A stretch of 27,829 nt of DNA from Clostridia bacterium (GCA_017397695.1 JAFQIF010000053.1:1-27829), one strand, 5' to 3'; counted from the stretch's first letter, positions 1 to 7,439 are shown. The notes: generated from the sequence alone by a model not told the origin. A program made the numbers and translations.

Positions 1-75
1 GGTGGAGCATACCGGATTCGAACCGGTGACCTCTACAATGCGAATGTAGCGCGCTACCAACTGTGCTAATGCCCC
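1..75 (-). tRNA. tRNA-Ala (anticodon CGC)
   Basis: Read on the minus strand, this folds as a full cloverleaf. The acceptor stem is GGGGCAT/ATGCTCC, the anticodon stem CTACA/TGTAG holds loop TTCGCAT, and the T arm is ACCGG-TTCGAAT-CCGGT. The anticodon CGC reads GCG (Ala). The acceptor stem carries the G3:U70 wobble that is the known alanine identity element, which agrees with the anticodon. The D stem GCAC/GCGC has one A12-C23 mismatch. The 3' end runs ACC to base 1, so the last A of CCA, if encoded, lies just outside the window. Confidence 0.95.
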
Positions 76-105
76 GAGATATGAACTTGTTTCAGAACGG
101 TGTTT

Positions 106-134
106 AGTATACCACGGAAGAATAGAATTTGCAA
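106..134 (-). promoter_or_regulatory. Promoter of tRNA-Ala
   Basis: On the minus strand a -35 box TTGCAA (129-134) is followed after 17 bases by a -10 box TATACT (106-111). Transcription would start near base 99, about 24 bases before the mature tRNA. It is divergent from the ZIP promoter. Confidence 0.7.
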
Positions 135-178
135 GTCCTTTTTTCAAAAAATGTGTGCAAATATATTTCAGGAAGCGA

Positions 179-207
179 TTGACACGAAGCGCTGGATTCA
201 GTATAAT
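179..207 (+). promoter_or_regulatory. Consensus sigma-A promoter of the ZIP transporter gene
   Basis: TTGACA (179-184), a 17-base spacer and TATAAT (202-207) form a perfect vegetative promoter. The predicted start near base 214 lies just before the palindromic operator at 220-234, so a bound repressor would block initiation or early elongation. Confidence 0.9.
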
Positions 208-219
208 CAAAGCAAGAAA

Positions 220-234
220 TGAGAATGATTCTCA
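220..234. promoter_or_regulatory. Fur-type metal operator (7-1-7 palindrome)
   Basis: TGAGAATGATTCTCA is a perfect 7-1-7 inverted repeat centred on base 227. It fits the Fur-family box pattern TGATAATNATTATCA, differing only by symmetric T-to-G and A-to-C changes. It lies at about +6 to +20 of the predicted transcript. Its place before a metal transporter gene supports control by Fur. Zur or another family member is possible, because boxes in this family differ by only a few bases. Confidence 0.8.
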
Positions 235-272
235 CTTTCGGCGGAGGACTGCCGGGAGAAAGGAGATTGGTG

Positions 273-1055
273 ATGAATATCTGGACGTTTGTGGGCGTTA
301 TGCTCCCGTTTCTTGGCACGACGCTGGGCGGCGCATGTGTATATGTGATGAAGGGCGAGCTGAGCGAGCGCGTGAACAAGGCGCTTCTGGGCTTTGCCTC
401 CGGCGTGATGGTGGCGGCGAGCGTATGGTCGCTGCTCATTCCGGCAATGGACAACAGCGCGCACCTGGGTAAGCTGGCGTTTGCGCCGGCGGCGGGTGGT
501 TTCCTGCTGGGCATGGCGTTTCTGCTGCTGCTGGATAAGTTTGTGCCGCATCTGCATATGGACTGCGACGAGCCGGAGGGCATGCGCTGCCAGCTGGGCA
601 AGTCCACGATGATGATGCTCGCCGTGACGCTGCATAACATTCCAGAAGGCATGGCAGTCGGCGTGATGCTGGCGGGCATCGGCGCGGGCAATGCGGTCAC
701 AACGCTGGCCGGCGCGCTGACGCTGTCGCTGGGCATCGCGATCCAGAATTTCCCGGAGGGCGCGATCATTTCCCTGCCGCTGCGCAGCCGGGGCATGGGC
801 AAGCACAGGGCGTTTGCCATGGGCTCGCTCTCGGGCATTGTCGAGCCGATTGCCGCGATTGTGACGATGCTGCTCGCGCGCTGGCTCTCGCCCGTCCTGC
901 CGGTGACGCTGGCGTTTGCCGCAGGCGCGATGATCTATGTCGTCGTTGAGGAACTGATCCCCGAATCTGCGGCAGGCAGCCATTCCAACATCGGCACGAT
1001 CGGGTTTGCCCTGGGCTTTGCGCTGATGATGGCGCTGGACGTGGCACTGGCGTGA
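273..1055 (+). CDS. ZIP family metal transporter (GufA-like)
   Basis: A 260-residue inner-membrane importer of divalent metal (Zn2+, Fe2+ or similar) of the ZIP family. It has about eight hydrophobic segments. The two hallmark metal-site helices are visible: HNIPEG at residues 121-126 and QNFPEG at 158-163. In the second, Q replaces the usual H, as is common in the GufA branch. A further Glu pair (227-228) lies in a later helix. The loop at 88-102 carries His93, His95 and several acids and may bind metal. The ATG at 273 is chosen over an in-frame ATG at 219 because AGGAG (261-265) sits 7 bases upstream and because 219 falls inside the operator region. A perfect promoter and a Fur-type box precede it, so expression is probably derepressed when metal is short. 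Which metal is carried is not decided by the sequence. Confidence 0.92.
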   Translation: MNIWTFVGVMLPFLGTTLGGACVYVMKGELSERVNKALLGFASGVMVAASVWSLLIPAMDNSAHLGKLAFAPAAGGFLLGMAFLLLLDKFVPHLHMDCDEPEGMRCQLGKSTMMMLAVTLHNIPEGMAVGVMLAGIGAGNAVTTLAGALTLSLGIAIQNFPEGAIISLPLRSRGMGKHRAFAMGSLSGIVEPIAAIVTMLLARWLSPVLPVTLAFAAGAMIYVVVEELIPESAAGSHSNIGTIGFALGFALMMALDVALA

Positions 1056-1170
1056 GTGACCGATTCCGAAATGATTTGCTGAGAAGCGCAATTTGACAAA
1101 CGCTGCAGGATACTGTGCGGAAACGCTGATAGTGATATAAGAATACAGGAACAATCAAGGAGGGCTGCGA

Positions 1171-2466
1171 TTGAATATTACGTGGCTGGAGGTCCTGACG
1201 ACGCTGATTGAGGGCCTGATTACATTCATTTCCCCGTGCGTGCTGCCGATGATTCCGGTGTACGTGCTCTATTTTGCCGGCTCGAGCGAGGGCAAGCAGG
1301 CCAGGCGCACGCTGGCTCGCGCGCTGAGTTTTGTGCTGGGCTTTACGGCGCTGTTTGTGCTGCTGGGTGTGTTCGCGGGCAGTCTGGGCGGGCTGCTGGT
1401 TCGCTATCAGCGTGAGGTCAACCTCATCTGCGGCATGATCATGATTCTCTTCGGCCTGCATTATGCGGGTATCCTGCATATCACCCTGCTGGATAAGACG
1501 GTGAAGCCGGATGTGCAGGTACAGCCTAAGGGTTATCTTTCCTGCGCACTGCTGGGCGCGGTGTTCGCTGTGGGCTGGACGCCGTGCACGGGGCCGCTGC
1601 TGGGCTCGGCGATGATGCTGGCGGCCAGCAAGGGGTCTATGCTCTCCGGAGCGGCGCTGCTGGCGAGCTACTCGCTGGGCATGGGTATTCCGTTCGTGCT
1701 CTGTGCGCTGCTGATTGACCGCGTGAAGGGCGCGTTTGCGGCGATCAAGCGCCATTATAAGCTGATTAACCGCGTGTGCGGCGTGTTCCTGGTGGCGGTG
1801 GGCCTGATGATGATGACCGGCCTGTACAGCCGCTTCTCGCTGATGCTGCAGAGCGGCGCGGTCCAGACGCAGACTGCGAGCGTGCAGGAAACGCCTGTGC
1901 AGACGGCTGAGCCTGTGATTGAAGCGACGGCTGAGCCGGAACCGATTACCGCACTGGAAGCGAAAGATGAGCCTGTGATTGAAGCGACAGCCGAGCCGGA
2001 GAAGACGGAGGCGCCCAAGGCCGAGGTGATGGGCCCTGTGATGCGCAACATGGCGCAGGACTTTACGGCGTATGACGATGCGGGCAATCCCGTGTCGCTC
2101 AAGGAGATGCGCGGCAAGCCGGTTGTGGTCAATTTCTTTGCCAGCTGGTGCGGCCCGTGCAGGATGGAGATGCCGTACTTTGACGAATTCTATCATCAGT
2201 ACGGCGATCAGGTGACGTTCATGATGGTTAACCTGTGCGCCTTTGGCAACGACACCAAGGAAAACGGCAAGAAGATGGTGGAAGACGGCGGCTGGACCTT
2301 CCCGGTCTATTTCGATTCGGACGGCGATGCGGCGCTCAAGTATGCGATCCGCTCCATGCCTACGACCATCTTCGTGTCGGCCGAAGGCGAGCTCAAGGGC
2401 CGCCACACGGGCGTGATTCCCAGAGACACGCTGGAAAAGACGATTCAGGCGATGATCGCCGAATAA
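1171..2466 (+). CDS. CcdA-like membrane thiol transporter fused to a TlpA-type thioredoxin domain
   Basis: A 431-residue fusion. Residues 1-220 are a six-helix CcdA/DsbD-type membrane domain with the two redox cysteines in SPCVLP (Cys23) and TPCTGP (Cys139); these domains pass electrons from cytoplasmic thioredoxin across the membrane. Residues 230-290 are a Glu/Pro/Ala-rich linker with an 11-residue repeat (EPVIEATAEPE). Residues 295-431 are a TlpA/ResA-like thioredoxin fold with active site WCGPC (326-330) and cis-proline Pro397. The last domain should sit outside the membrane and use the electrons to reduce disulfides of exported proteins. The start is TTG, with AAGGAGGG (1157-1164) 6 bases upstream. 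There is no cytochrome c gene nearby, so a general extracytoplasmic reductase role is as likely as cytochrome maturation. It follows the ZIP gene by 115 bases with no terminator seen, so the two may be co-transcribed. Confidence 0.9.
   Translation: MNITWLEVLTTLIEGLITFISPCVLPMIPVYVLYFAGSSEGKQARRTLARALSFVLGFTALFVLLGVFAGSLGGLLVRYQREVNLICGMIMILFGLHYAGILHITLLDKTVKPDVQVQPKGYLSCALLGAVFAVGWTPCTGPLLGSAMMLAASKGSMLSGAALLASYSLGMGIPFVLCALLIDRVKGAFAAIKRHYKLINRVCGVFLVAVGLMMMTGLYSRFSLMLQSGAVQTQTASVQETPVQTAEPVIEATAEPEPITALEAKDEPVIEATAEPEKTEAPKAEVMGPVMRNMAQDFTAYDDAGNPVSLKEMRGKPVVVNFFASWCGPCRMEMPYFDEFYHQYGDQVTFMMVNLCAFGNDTKENGKKMVEDGGWTFPVYFDSDGDAALKYAIRSMPTTIFVSAEGELKGRHTGVIPRDTLEKTIQAMIAE
1909..2000 (+). repeat. 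In-frame direct repeat in the CcdA-thioredoxin linker
   Basis: Bases 1909-1940 and 1969-2000 match at 30 of 32 positions, 60 bases apart and in frame. Each encodes EPVIEATAEPE. The unit probably arose by slippage or local duplication and lengthens the flexible spacer between the membrane and thioredoxin domains. Confidence 0.85.
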
Positions 2467-2483
2467 GCGGCGGATATGACACA

Positions 2484-2507
2484 AGGCGGGCGAAAGCCTG
2501 CCTTTTT
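2484..2507 (+). terminator. Rho-independent terminator after the CcdA-thioredoxin gene
   Basis: The stem AGGCGGGC (2484-2491) pairs with GCCTGCCT (2496-2503) around a GAAA tetraloop, with one G-U pair, and is followed by a run of T ending at 2507. It lies 17 bases after the stop codon. Confidence 0.85.
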
Positions 2508-2548
2508 CTGCGGACAGAATTTTTGATGCGGTCAGTGGGCGGGAATGC

Positions 2549-2576
2549 TTGTGCACTGCGCGGAGCATGGTATAAT
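2549..2576 (+). promoter_or_regulatory. Promoter of the YjdF-like / recO / sirtuin operon
   Basis: A perfect -10 box TATAAT (2571-2576) has an extended TG motif one base upstream (2568-2569) and a weak -35 box TTGTGC (2549-2554) 16 bases away. It lies between the terminator at 2484-2507 and the gene at 2604. Confidence 0.75.
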
Positions 2577-2603
2577 AAAGCCAGAAAGGCTTGGTGAACC
2601 CCG

Positions 2604-3437
2604 ATGGGCAAGAGAAAGAAAAAAGGAAAGCCGGAAAGGATTCCGTATTATACCAACAAAGCGACGCTGGCGGTGTATCTGGTGCTGCGCGGTCTGGTTA
2701 TCTTTTCGCTGGTGCGCGCAGCGCTGCGCGGAAGCTTTGAAAGCGTGTTCCTGTGCGGCCTGACGTTGGGCCTGATGATCGTGCCGAGCATCTTTACCAG
2801 AAAGCTGCAGATTGAGCTGCCTACGACGCTTGAAATCATCATCCTGCTGTTTATCTTCGCGGCGGAAATCCTCGGCGAAATCAACAGCTTCTATATCCGC
2901 GTACCCAATTGGGACACGATGCTCCATACGCTCAATGGATTCCTGTGCGCGGCGGTTGGCTTTGCGCTGGTGGATATGCTCAACCGGAGCGAAAGGTTTT
3001 CCTTCAGGCTCTCGCCTGCGTATCTGGCGATCGTAGCATTCTGCTTCTCGATGACGGTGGGCGTTTTGTGGGAATTTTTCGAATACATGGGCGATGTATT
3101 CCTGGGCTTTGACATGCAGAAGGATACGGTTCTGCATGCCATCCGGACGGTCGAACTCGATCCTACGCGCAGCAACAAGGTCGTGGTTATCAAGGATATC
3201 GCCGATATGATGATCGTGCACAGCGACGGCACGCAGCAGGCGCTTGGGCTGGGCGGTTATCTGGATGTGGGCCTCAACGATACGATGAAGGACCTGATCG
3301 TGAATTTCATCGGTGCGGTGGTGTTCTCCGTCATTGGTTTTTTCTATGTAAAGGAGAAGGGAAAGGGCCGCTTTGCCGCGCGCTTCATCCCGCGCGTGCG
3401 CAGAGATACAGAAGATCAGAACGCAAAGGACGAGTGA
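2604..3437 (+). CDS. YjdF/DUF2238-like integral membrane protein
   Basis: A 277-residue membrane protein with a Lys/Arg-rich N-terminus (residues 2-12) and about six hydrophobic segments. It resembles the DUF2238 (YjdF) family through a W-D-x-x-L-H stretch followed by N-G-F near residue 112, the G-V-L-W-E-F-F-E segment, and D-T-M-K-D-L-I near the last helix. No enzymatic or transport role is established for the family that I can point to, and I infer none. The ribosome site is poor: AAAGG at 2585-2589 is about 14 bases from the ATG, so the start is less certain than usual. It is the first gene of an operon, and recO begins one base after its stop codon. Confidence 0.75.
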   Translation: MGKRKKKGKPERIPYYTNKATLAVYLVLRGLVIFSLVRAALRGSFESVFLCGLTLGLMIVPSIFTRKLQIELPTTLEIIILLFIFAAEILGEINSFYIRVPNWDTMLHTLNGFLCAAVGFALVDMLNRSERFSFRLSPAYLAIVAFCFSMTVGVLWEFFEYMGDVFLGFDMQKDTVLHAIRTVELDPTRSNKVVVIKDIADMMIVHSDGTQQALGLGGYLDVGLNDTMKDLIVNFIGAVVFSVIGFFYVKEKGKGRFAARFIPRVRRDTEDQNAKDE

Positions 3438-3438
3438 C

Positions 3439-4182
3439 ATGCCACAGATCACGACGAACGCCATTGTGGTGCGACGCGCAGACTATCGCGAGAACGACCG
3501 CATGATCACGCTCTTTTCCCCGACGATGGGGCGCATCGACGCTCTGTGCCGGGGCTGCCGCAGGCAGAAGAGTCCGCTGATGGCGGCGAGCGAACTATTC
3601 TGCGCGGGGGAATATGTGCTTTACCAGACGAGCGAACGCGCGACGGTTGTCTCCTGCCAGGTGACGGACACGTACTATGCGCTGCGCAGCGACTATGAAA
3701 AGCTCTCGCATGGCATGTACATGCTCGAACTGTGCGCTGCGGCGATCCAGCCCGCACAGGAGAACGAGCGCCTGTTTATGCTGCTGCTGCGCAGCCTGGC
3801 GCATCTGTGCTACGGCGATGTGCCGCCACGCCGCGTGACGGCGGTGTTCCTGATGGGATTATCCTCGCTGCTGGGCTTCAGGCCGCAGGTGGGCAGGTGC
3901 GCAAAATGTTCCACGCCGATTCTGCAGACCCGCGTCGGCGATGAGGTGATCATCGGCAGCTTCAGCCCGGAGCATGGCGGCGTGCTCTGCCCCGGCTGCA
4001 GCGCAGGCGAGCGCTGCCGCTTGCGGGAGCGCGATGCGATATACCTGCAGGAGATCATGAAGAAGGGACTCAAATCGCTGGAAGACGAGGGCGAATGCCC
4101 GGACAGCCTGTTTGAGGCGCTGCGGCTGCTGGCCGAGGGGCGCATCGACACGCCGATCCGCTCGGGCAGGATGCTGGTATGA
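3439..4182 (+). CDS. recO: DNA repair protein RecO
   Basis: A 247-residue RecO, which helps RecF/RecR load RecA on single-stranded DNA coated with SSB in recombinational repair. The N-terminal OB-fold region is recognisable (T-T-N-A-I-V-V with R-E-N-D and a basic K/R patch at residues 38-44). A zinc-finger of two Cys pairs follows (Cys154/Cys157 and Cys184/Cys187), within a helical C-terminal domain. Length fits the family. The ATG at 3439 is one base after the upstream stop and has AAAGGA (3425-3430) 8 bases ahead, so I prefer it to the earlier in-frame ATG at 3373, which would overlap the upstream gene. The sirtuin gene follows 12 bases downstream, so the two are likely expressed together. 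Confidence 0.95.
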   Translation: MPQITTNAIVVRRADYRENDRMITLFSPTMGRIDALCRGCRRQKSPLMAASELFCAGEYVLYQTSERATVVSCQVTDTYYALRSDYEKLSHGMYMLELCAAAIQPAQENERLFMLLLRSLAHLCYGDVPPRRVTAVFLMGLSSLLGFRPQVGRCAKCSTPILQTRVGDEVIIGSFSPEHGGVLCPGCSAGERCRLRERDAIYLQEIMKKGLKSLEDEGECPDSLFEALRLLAEGRIDTPIRSGRMLV

Positions 4183-4194
4183 GGAGGAAGACGT

Positions 4195-4920
4195 ATGGAC
4201 GAGCAAAAGCTGAATCTGCTCAAAACCTGGGTGAATGAATCCAGCCGCATCGTGTTCTTCGGCGGCGCAGGCGTGAGCACAGAATCGGGCATTCCGGATT
4301 TTCGCGGCGTGGATGGGTTGTATCATCAGAAGTTCCGCGAGCCGCCGGAGACGATCATCTCGCATACGTATTACCAGAGGAAGCCGGCGACGTTTTTTGA
4401 GTTTTATCGCACGCGCATGATTTATCCCGACGCAAGGCCCAATCTGGCGCACGAGAAGCTGGCGCAGTGGGAGCGGGAAGGAAAGCTTCTGGCTGTGGTC
4501 ACGCAGAATATCGACGGCCTGCATCAGCTGGCGGGCAGCAAAAGCGTGTACGAGCTGCATGGCAGCGTGCACCGCAATATCTGCCGGGGTTGCGGAAAGG
4601 TGTATGATCTCGCTGCGTTCATGCAGTTGCCCCATGTGCCGGTGTGTCCGGCCTGCGGCGGGCGGGTGAAGCCGGACGTAGTGCTCTACGAGGAGGCGCT
4701 GGACGGATACACGATTTCCGGCGCGCTGGACGCTATCCGCCGGGCCGATCTGCTGATCGTCGCGGGCACGAGCCTGACGGTGTATCCCGCTGCGGCGTTT
4801 CTGGATGAATATCCCGGCAACCGGCTGGTGCTCATCAATAAAACCGAAACCGGGCGCGACGATATTGCCAACCTTGTGCTGCACGAAAAGCTGGGAGATG
4901 TGTTTGCGCAGCTGCCCTGA
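4195..4920 (+). CDS. NAD-dependent protein deacylase, Sir2 family
   Basis: A 241-residue sirtuin that removes acyl groups from lysines using NAD+, giving nicotinamide and O-acyl-ADP-ribose. The NAD-binding motif G-A-G-V-S-T-E-S-G-I-P-D-F-R-G is at residues 24-38, T-Q-N-I-D-G-L-H at 103-110, and the catalytic base is His122 in H-G-S. Four zinc cysteines lie at 130, 133, 151 and 154, and the C-terminal Rossmann motif G-T-S-L-T-V-Y-P at 191-198. Length and motif order are those of bacterial CobB/SrtN proteins. AGGAGG (4182-4187) lies 7 bases before the ATG. It is the last gene of the recO operon and ends at a shared bidirectional terminator. Substrates cannot be told from sequence. Confidence 0.95.
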   Translation: MDEQKLNLLKTWVNESSRIVFFGGAGVSTESGIPDFRGVDGLYHQKFREPPETIISHTYYQRKPATFFEFYRTRMIYPDARPNLAHEKLAQWEREGKLLAVVTQNIDGLHQLAGSKSVYELHGSVHRNICRGCGKVYDLAAFMQLPHVPVCPACGGRVKPDVVLYEEALDGYTISGALDAIRRADLLIVAGTSLTVYPAAAFLDEYPGNRLVLINKTETGRDDIANLVLHEKLGDVFAQLP

Positions 4921-4933
4921 AGCATACGCGGAT

Positions 4934-4970
4934 AAAGAAAAAGCTTCCTTACGGAAGCTTCTTTTTCTTT
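4934..4970. terminator. Bidirectional terminator between the sirtuin and YfhO genes
   Basis: The inverted repeat AAGCTTCC (4941-4948) / GGAAGCTT (4953-4960), with loop TTAC, is flanked by an A-rich stretch on the left and a T-rich stretch on the right, so it can end transcripts in both directions. It overlaps the last codons of the minus-strand gene: the loop contains that gene's stop codon. Confidence 0.85.
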
Positions 4971-7291
4971 GCCAGATATACATACGTACCCAGCGCGGCT
5001 GCGGCCAGCGCGCTCATGGCGACGCCGGGAAGCAGCATCCGCGTGCGATAGGTGAATACGATTTCGTGCTCGCCTGGTTCGATCCACACGCCCATAAACG
5101 ATACGTCGCAGGGAATGATCTCGGCCTTTTGCCCGTCAACCGTGGCAGAGAAGCCCTTGTCGTGCGGGATGGTGAAGACGAGGAGACCTGCTTCGTCTGC
5201 GTCGATGTGGGCGATGAAGCCGTCGTTTTTCACTTCAAACCGGTCGCAGGCGTTTTCCTGAAGCCGTGCTGCGCTGTCCTTCCAGTCGGGGATATTGTAT
5301 ACGTCCAGTATAGTCATCCGATCTGCAAAGCGCTCGAGATATGCATCGTCCAGCGCAGCGCCCGCCAGCAGCACGGCGCCGAGCGTTTCACTGTCCATGC
5401 GCTGATGATGCGTGCCGGTGACGGTGGTCTGCAAAAATCCCATCGGCACGGCATGGGGATTGGCGTATACCTTAAAGCCGTTTTCCTCGCGGTCGAAAAC
5501 GAATCCTTCGGGGATGGTTTCGCTTTCGTCAAACTGATGATATTCTGCGACGGAGAGCAGCGCGCGGATGGCGCCCTGGCTGTCCGGTGGGGAGACGGTG
5601 GTCGATTCATCGTAGCCAAAGCCAGTCATGGAAACGAATTTGCCTACGGTTGATGTGCGCAGTGAGGAGAAGCACGTCAGCGACGAATGGCCGCGCAGCA
5701 GGCCGTAGTTGCGCAGACGGTATCCGTAGTCGATGCGCTTGTATGCATCCGCCTCATCCATTTCGAGCGCGGAGAGCACAGGCTCGGCGATCTGATCGAG
5801 CGTGTACACGCCGTTTCCGGCCTCGGTTCCGCCGGAAAGGATTTCGCGATCACCGACGGCGATATAACCGGCATATTGTGCGCATGCCACTGCGCATACA
5901 AGTGCCAGCATGGCTGCAAAGCGCAGCTGCTTGAGTATGAGCAGCAGCATACCCGCCGCCCCCAGCAGGGAAAGCAGGATGGAAAGCGTACGCAGGCTGT
6001 CCGGCGCATAAGCGCCGGTGCGGCGGTTGGCGATGATTTCGGCTATGCGCGCAGGCAGCAGGGAAAGCGCGCCGTCCGGCAGCAGGAAGGGGACAGTGAG
6101 CGCGAGTGCAAGTGCGCTGCAGGCGGCAAAGACGGTAAGCCATACGCGGCGGGCGCGGACTTCGCGCAGCGCGTAGAGCGTAGCGAGCGCGAGCAGCAGC
6201 GCCAGGCCGTACCACCAGCGGGTGTAGCCCACGTTGGTGAACAGTGCAAATGTGCCGCACAGCACGGGGATCGCGGAGCAGGTGAGCAGCGCTGCGAGCA
6301 AGGCCCTGAGCCAGCGCTGCTTTTTCTGCACGAAGGCAAAGACGGCGGAACCGGTCAGGCCAAAGAGCGGCAGATAGCAGGCGGTGGAGCTCCAACTGGG
6401 TGCGTCGCCGTAATAAGCATGAAGCACGTTGCTCTCGATGGGCATGAGCAGCACGCGAAGGCGCTCCAGCAGCACGGTGGGAGAATAGGTCTGCGTCAGG
6501 CCGACGCCTGCGCCCGTGCGCGTGATGGTGAGCATATGCATGAGCGAGGGAAGGAGGATGACGCCCGAGAGCGCACAGCCTGCGCCGCACTCAAACACCG
6601 TATAAACTACGCGCTTCAGGCTGCGTGCGTCCTTCCAGTCCTCGCTGAAGAAGCGGAAGGCGAAGTACAGCGCGGCCAGCAGCGCGCTGGAGAGCATAAA
6701 GTAGTAATTGACCAGCGCGTTGATTCCGCAGAAGATGGCGAGCAGGCCAGGGCGGGGATTGTCGCTCATGGCGATTTCCAGCCCGAGCAGGATCAGCGGG
6801 AAGAAGGCGATCACTTCTGTGAAATGATAAAACTGCGTGTTGACGATGGTGAACGATGAAAATGCGTAGAGCATGCTGCCCAGAAGCGCCAGCCGGCGCT
6901 CCCTCACCATGCGGTCAAAGTAGAGGAAGGATGTGAGTGCTGCCACGGCGTGCTTGAGCACGGCCATGACGCTGATTCCGAAGGGAACGAGCGACTGGGG
7001 CAGCAGCGCCAGCGGCCAGACGAACGGGCTGCCCAGCGTGTAAAACGCATAGCTGCCCACGCTTGGCGCGCCGAGAAAGGTATTAAACGAGTAGCCGGAA
7101 ATACCTGCGCGCAGGATGCGCCGGGTTTCCAGAATGAAGGGCAGCTGCTGCTCGATATAGTCGCCCCGGGTCACGAACCGGCCGCCGTAGGGCAGGATGG
7201 CCGGAGAGAGGGCGACAAGCGCAAGCAGCGCGCCCAGAAAAAAAGCATGCCGGCAGGTGATGCGGGAATGCGAAGAAGACTTGAAATTCAT
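4949..7291 (-). CDS. YfhO-family GT-C type membrane glycosyltransferase
   Basis: A 780-residue polytopic membrane protein. About a dozen hydrophobic segments fill residues 18-480. A soluble, probably extracytoplasmic region covers about 500-745, and a last helix near 755-775 ends in a K-K-K-K tail. An early acidic motif (R-G-D-Y-I-E-Q near residue 42) in the first outer loop fits the catalytic loop expected of GT-C enzymes. YfhO of Bacillus subtilis is a GT-C transferase that moves sugars from undecaprenyl phosphate onto lipoteichoic acid outside the cell. This protein has the family's layout, but its acceptor is unknown. AGGGTGA precedes the ATG by about 5 bases, and a strong promoter lies at 7330-7358. 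It is convergent with the sirtuin and divergent from DUF2130. Related parts of such a system are encoded at 10493 and 21590. Confidence 0.85.
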   Translation of the reverse strand: MNFKSSSHSRITCRHAFFLGALLALVALSPAILPYGGRFVTRGDYIEQQLPFILETRRILRAGISGYSFNTFLGAPSVGSYAFYTLGSPFVWPLALLPQSLVPFGISVMAVLKHAVAALTSFLYFDRMVRERRLALLGSMLYAFSSFTIVNTQFYHFTEVIAFFPLILLGLEIAMSDNPRPGLLAIFCGINALVNYYFMLSSALLAALYFAFRFFSEDWKDARSLKRVVYTVFECGAGCALSGVILLPSLMHMLTITRTGAGVGLTQTYSPTVLLERLRVLLMPIESNVLHAYYGDAPSWSSTACYLPLFGLTGSAVFAFVQKKQRWLRALLAALLTCSAIPVLCGTFALFTNVGYTRWWYGLALLLALATLYALREVRARRVWLTVFAACSALALALTVPFLLPDGALSLLPARIAEIIANRRTGAYAPDSLRTLSILLSLLGAAGMLLLILKQLRFAAMLALVCAVACAQYAGYIAVGDREILSGGTEAGNGVYTLDQIAEPVLSALEMDEADAYKRIDYGYRLRNYGLLRGHSSLTCFSSLRTSTVGKFVSMTGFGYDESTTVSPPDSQGAIRALLSVAEYHQFDESETIPEGFVFDREENGFKVYANPHAVPMGFLQTTVTGTHHQRMDSETLGAVLLAGAALDDAYLERFADRMTILDVYNIPDWKDSAARLQENACDRFEVKNDGFIAHIDADEAGLLVFTIPHDKGFSATVDGQKAEIIPCDVSFMGVWIEPGEHEIVFTYRTRMLLPGVAMSALAAAALGTYVYLAKKKKLP

Positions 7292-7329
7292 AAATCACCC
7301 TGACAACGGAAGAATCATCATACGCTATC

Positions 7330-7358
7330 ATTGTACGTTTTCCCTCAGAAGGTGTCAA
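7330..7358 (-). promoter_or_regulatory. Promoter of the YfhO-type gene
   Basis: On the minus strand, TTGACA (7353-7358) and TACAAT (7330-7335) are separated by 17 bases, which is near consensus. It is divergent from the DUF2130 promoter. Confidence 0.85.
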
Positions 7359-7362
7359 GGGA

Positions 7363-7385
7363 AAACGCTTTGGCGTATAGCGTTT
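7363..7385. promoter_or_regulatory. Inverted repeat between divergent promoters (candidate operator)
   Basis: AAACGCT (7363-7369) and AGCGTTT (7379-7385) form a perfect inverted repeat with a 9-base centre. It lies just upstream of the YfhO -35 box and of the DUF2130 -10 box. A second, overlapping relation pairs ACGCTAT (7322-7328) with ATAGCGT (7377-7383). A shared regulator is possible, but no regulator gene is adjacent. Confidence 0.4.
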
Positions 7386-7397
7386 GCGGGCGATGTC

Positions 7398-7406
7398 TGA
7401 TAAAAT
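7398..7406 (+). promoter_or_regulatory. Extended -10 promoter of the DUF2130 gene
   Basis: TG-A-TAAAAT (7398-7406) fits an extended -10 element. I see no good -35 box at normal spacing. The start of transcription would be about 25 bases before the ATG at 7440. Confidence 0.6.
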
Positions 7407-7439
7407 AGAGAGCATAGACGGGTGATTCGGGAGGTTAGT

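Noticed and set aside
1093..1098. TTGACA as a -35 box for the CcdA-thioredoxin gene
   Set aside because: No acceptable -10 box lies 16-18 bases downstream.
766..2568. Long open frame of 600 codons on the minus strand
   Set aside because: It is antisense to the CcdA-thioredoxin gene; its product is rich in His, Arg and Gln with no domain, as expected of a shadow frame in GC-rich DNA.
5687..6859. Open frame of 390 codons on the plus strand
   Set aside because: It lies entirely inside the YfhO-type gene on the other strand and has the Gln/Arg/Glu-rich make-up of a shadow frame.
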